A DNA stretch of 6,796 nucleotides. It comes from Prevotella sp. UBA1395. Its GTDB lineage: Bacteria > Bacteroidota > Bacteroidia > Bacteroidales > Bacteroidaceae. The stretch lies in NCBI GenBank assembly GCA_002305235.1, contig DBQL01000012.1:24317-31112 (forward strand), written 5' to 3'. Positions 5,680-6,796 of this stretch are shown here, in pieces. How positions within the stretch are numbered: the first letter of the stretch is position 1; the number at the start of each line of letters is the position of its first letter. The translations under genes were made by a program, and so were the position numbers. The notes under the pieces are model-generated. The model ran no database searches. It was not told where the DNA came from and saw only the letters and a program-made list of their open reading frames with translations.

Positions 5680-6636
5680 TTATTTCGTTTTCAACTCATT
5701 GATAAACTTCTCCAATTCTTGTCCGGGGTCGTCGGCACGCATAAAATGCTCGCCCATGAGGAAGCCCTGAAATCCGGCGGCCCTCAACGCCCTCACGGTC
5801 TCGGGATGCCCGATGCCGCTCTCGCTTACCTTGCAAGCCTCTGCGGGCAAGAGTTGCGCGAAGCGGAAACTGTTGTCCACGTCGGTCACAAAACTGCCGA
5901 GATTGCGGTTGTTGATGCCATAGACATCCGGCTCGCAGACCACATAGTCGAAGTCGTTACCGCCGTGCATCTCCAAGAGTACCTCCATTCCCAACTCGTG
6001 GGCGGTATGTGTCAGGGTGCGACACTCGTCAACGGTGAGTGCGGCGGCAATGAGCAACACGGCCGACGCGCCGCAGAAGCGGGCCTGAAAGAGCTGATAC
6101 TCGCAGATGACGAAATTCTTGTAAAGGATGGGGAGCGTCACTCCCGAGAGGCGGGCCTCCTGTATATACTCATCGTATCCGCCAAAGAAATCGGTATCGG
6201 TGAGTATGCTCAGCGCGGCGGCGCCATGCTGTTGGTAGCTCAGGGGGATGATGCCGGGTCGTCCGTCGCGCTTGATCCATCCCTTGCTGGGCGACCGACG
6301 CTTGAACTCGGCGATGATTCCGGTGTCCGAGTCGATGAGCGACCGGCGCAGCGACGGCAGCGGAGCAGTCTCGCCGGCGATTTTCTCTTCCACCAAACTA
6401 TACATCTTGCGGGGCGCGATGAAGTCCATGCGCTGCTCGATCTCGACCTTTTTGTGGGCAAGAATGTCGGTAAGGATGTCGGGATTAGAGGCCAAGCCCT
6501 GCGGCCTGACTGCCGATTCCTGCGGCCCGACTGCCGATTCCTGCGGCCTCACCCCTAACCCCTCCCCCGAGGGGAGGGGAATGGTATGCTTCAAGGGTTG
6601 ATTCTCGGACGTGATGCCTTCTTGAGAATTGTTCAT
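5680..6636 (-). CDS. trpC: Indole-3-glycerol phosphate synthase with a repeat-derived N-terminal tail
   Basis: TrpC closes the ring of the TrpF product to give indole-3-glycerol phosphate. From the ATG at 6636 it has 318 residues, against about 260 for the family. The core begins near residue 53 (DILTDILAHKK) and carries AEFKRRSPSKG with Lys112 (109-119), ILYKNF with Lys173 (170-175), LLEMH with Glu222 (220-224), NNRNL with Asn243 (242-246) and SESGIG (271-276). Thus the lysines, the glutamate and the phosphate loop are all present. Residues 15-46 are coded by the 56-bp repeat and two 21-bp units, giving LKHTIPLPSGEGLGVRPQ followed by ESAV-containing heptads. Upstream in frame there is a GTG at 6687, and the frame stays open to the window edge. 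A downstream TTG (6495, residue 48) would yield a family-length protein. ATG 6636 is the conservative choice; the start is uncertain, the function is not. Confidence 0.93.
   Translation of the reverse strand: MNNSQEGITSENQPLKHTIPLPSGEGLGVRPQESAVGPQESAVRPQGLASNPDILTDILAHKKVEIEQRMDFIAPRKMYSLVEEKIAGETAPLPSLRRSLIDSDTGIIAEFKRRSPSKGWIKRDGRPGIIPLSYQQHGAAALSILTDTDFFGGYDEYIQEARLSGVTLPILYKNFVICEYQLFQARFCGASAVLLIAAALTVDECRTLTHTAHELGMEVLLEMHGGNDFDYVVCEPDVYGINNRNLGSFVTDVDNSFRFAQLLPAEACKVSESGIGHPETVRALRAAGFQGFLMGEHFMRADDPGQELEKFINELKTK
6499..6540. repeat. Two 21-bp tandem units within trpC
   Basis: Units at 6499-6519 and 6520-6540 differ at one base (T versus C at the ninth position). Each reads CTGCGGCC, then one base, then GACTGCCGATTC minus a shared edge. 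A third CTGCGGCC begins the 56-bp repeat at 6541. Being 21 bp long, each unit keeps frame and adds seven residues (ESAVGPQ, then ESAVRPQ) to TrpC. Confidence 0.9.
6541..6596. repeat. 56-bp direct repeat, copy 1, inside trpC
   Basis: These 56 bases are identical to 6741-6796. The element starts CTGCGGCCTCACCCCTAA and ends GGTATGCTTCAAGG. It contains a perfect 9-bp hairpin, CCCCTCCCC (6559-6567) and GGGGAGGGG (6571-6579), with a 3-base loop. Read on the minus strand in the trpC frame it encodes LKHTIPLPSGEGLGVRPQ. From memory, peptides of the type PLPSGEGLGVR recur in unrelated predicted proteins of Bacteroidota because of a dispersed DNA repeat; this is recollection, not a search. Confidence 0.95.
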
Positions 6637-6651
6637 GATGACTCTGTTTTT

Positions 6652-6671
6652 TATAATAATAATGATGATAA
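6652..6671 (-). repeat. Trinucleotide (ATT/ATC) tract upstream of trpC ATG
   Basis: On the minus strand the run reads ATC ATC ATT ATT ATT ATA, 16 bp before the ATG at 6636. If translation began at the in-frame GTG (6687), the tract would encode six consecutive isoleucines, which argues for the ATG as start and the tract as untranslated leader. It is A/T-rich and could hold promoter or ribosome-access sequence, but no clear Bacteroidota promoter (TTTG with TAnnTTTG) is seen. Confidence 0.6.
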
Positions 6672-6695
6672 AGCGGCAGACATGCACCGGGCATG

Positions 6696-6740
6696 CTGTG
6701 GGCCACAGCCCTAACCTCTGCGGGCCTACAGCCCTAACCT
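6696..6740. repeat. Two 22-23-bp imperfect tandem units beside repeat copy 2
   Basis: CTGTGGGCCACAGCCCTAACCT (two 11-base halves, 6696-6717) is followed by a 23-bp relative at 6718-6740 that begins CTGCGGGCCTACAG and ends CCCTAACCT. The 56-bp repeat then starts with CTGCGG at 6741. Copy 1 has the same layout (two short units, then the 56-bp element), though its short units have a different core sequence. Confidence 0.75.
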
Positions 6741-6796
6741 CTGCGGCCTCACCCCTAACCCCTCCCCCGAGGGGAGGGGAATGGTATGCTTCAAGG
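6726..6796 (-). CDS. Possible 3' end of an upstream gene (cut by the window edge)
   Basis: On the minus strand, the frame beginning at 6794 reads LKHTIPLPSGEGLGVRPQRLGL and then stops at TAG (6728-6726), 89 bp before the trpC ATG. Its first 18 residues equal those encoded by repeat copy 1 in trpC, though the two copies are in different frames relative to each other's genes. This may be the C-terminal tail of the gene preceding trpC, and trpD would be the natural candidate, but no TrpD sequence is visible. It could equally be an untranslated repeat. Confidence 0.25.
   Translation of the reverse strand, partial: LKHTIPLPSGEGLGVRPQRLGL
6741..6796. repeat. 56-bp direct repeat, copy 2, at window edge
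   Basis: This is identical over all 56 bases to 6541-6596, exactly 200 bp away and in the same orientation, with the same 9-bp hairpin (6759-6767 with 6771-6779). The window ends while the identity continues, so the full repeat may be longer. Confidence 0.95.

Noticed and set aside
5488..6558. A 356-codon open frame on the plus strand across trpC and the start of trpF
   Set aside because: It is antisense to well-supported genes, has no recognisable domain, and its C terminus is just the antisense reading of the tandem repeats. High G+C codon bias makes such shadow frames common.
6637..6796. Possible trp leader peptide or attenuator before trpC
   Set aside because: There is no short frame with tandem Trp codons. 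The only tryptophan codon seen upstream in the trpC frame is an isolated one, and the hairpin present belongs to the dispersed repeat.
6541..6796. CRISPR-like interpretation of the two 56-bp direct repeats
   Set aside because: There are only two copies, the intervening sequence is the trpC start region, the repeat lies within coding sequence, and there are no cas genes.

Overview
The window is a leftward (minus-strand) cluster of six tryptophan biosynthesis genes. In transcription order they are trpC (6636-5680), trpF (5582-4851), trpA (4791-4015), trpB (3956-2766), trpE (2594-1164) and trpG (1167-604). All six are full length with the expected active-site residues. Together they encode every step from chorismate to tryptophan except anthranilate phosphoribosyltransferase (TrpD), which is not in the window. 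The protein sequences resemble Bacteroidota homologues: TrpA has LSLYFCAGCP, TrpE has ALMESSDYHG, and there are no strong Shine-Dalgarno sites. The fairly high G+C and the type of interspersed repeat suggest a Prevotella-like member of the Bacteroidales. That placement is inference from memory, not a search result.

Right edge (6499-6796): two identical 56-bp direct repeat copies (6541-6596 and 6741-6796) lie exactly 200 bp apart. Each contains a 9-bp G/C-rich hairpin, and each is flanked on its left by two short tandem units that begin CTGYGG. The inner copy and its 21-bp tandem units lie inside the 5' end of the trpC reading frame and encode an extra N-terminal tail. The outer copy runs into the window edge. 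There it could encode the tail of an unseen upstream gene, plausibly trpD, ending at a TAG at 6728-6726.

Middle (604-5680): trpF carries about 24 extra residues before its third beta strand. Spacers of 97, 59 and 58 bp separate trpC/F, F/A and A/B. The 171-bp trpB-trpE spacer is filled with degenerate tandem repeats. trpE and trpG overlap by 4 bp (ATGA), which fits coupled synthesis of the two anthranilate synthase subunits.

Left edge (1-603): I find no convincing gene here. It holds a perfect 20-bp inverted repeat (279-298/304-323) with a third degenerate copy of its arm nearby, and a weaker 7-bp hairpin (408-427).

I see no new biochemical system. The points worth a second look are the repeat invasion of trp coding sequence, the gene order (C-F-A-B-E-G, a rotation of the B-E-G-D-C-F-A order I recall for Bacteroides) and the repeat-rich spacers.
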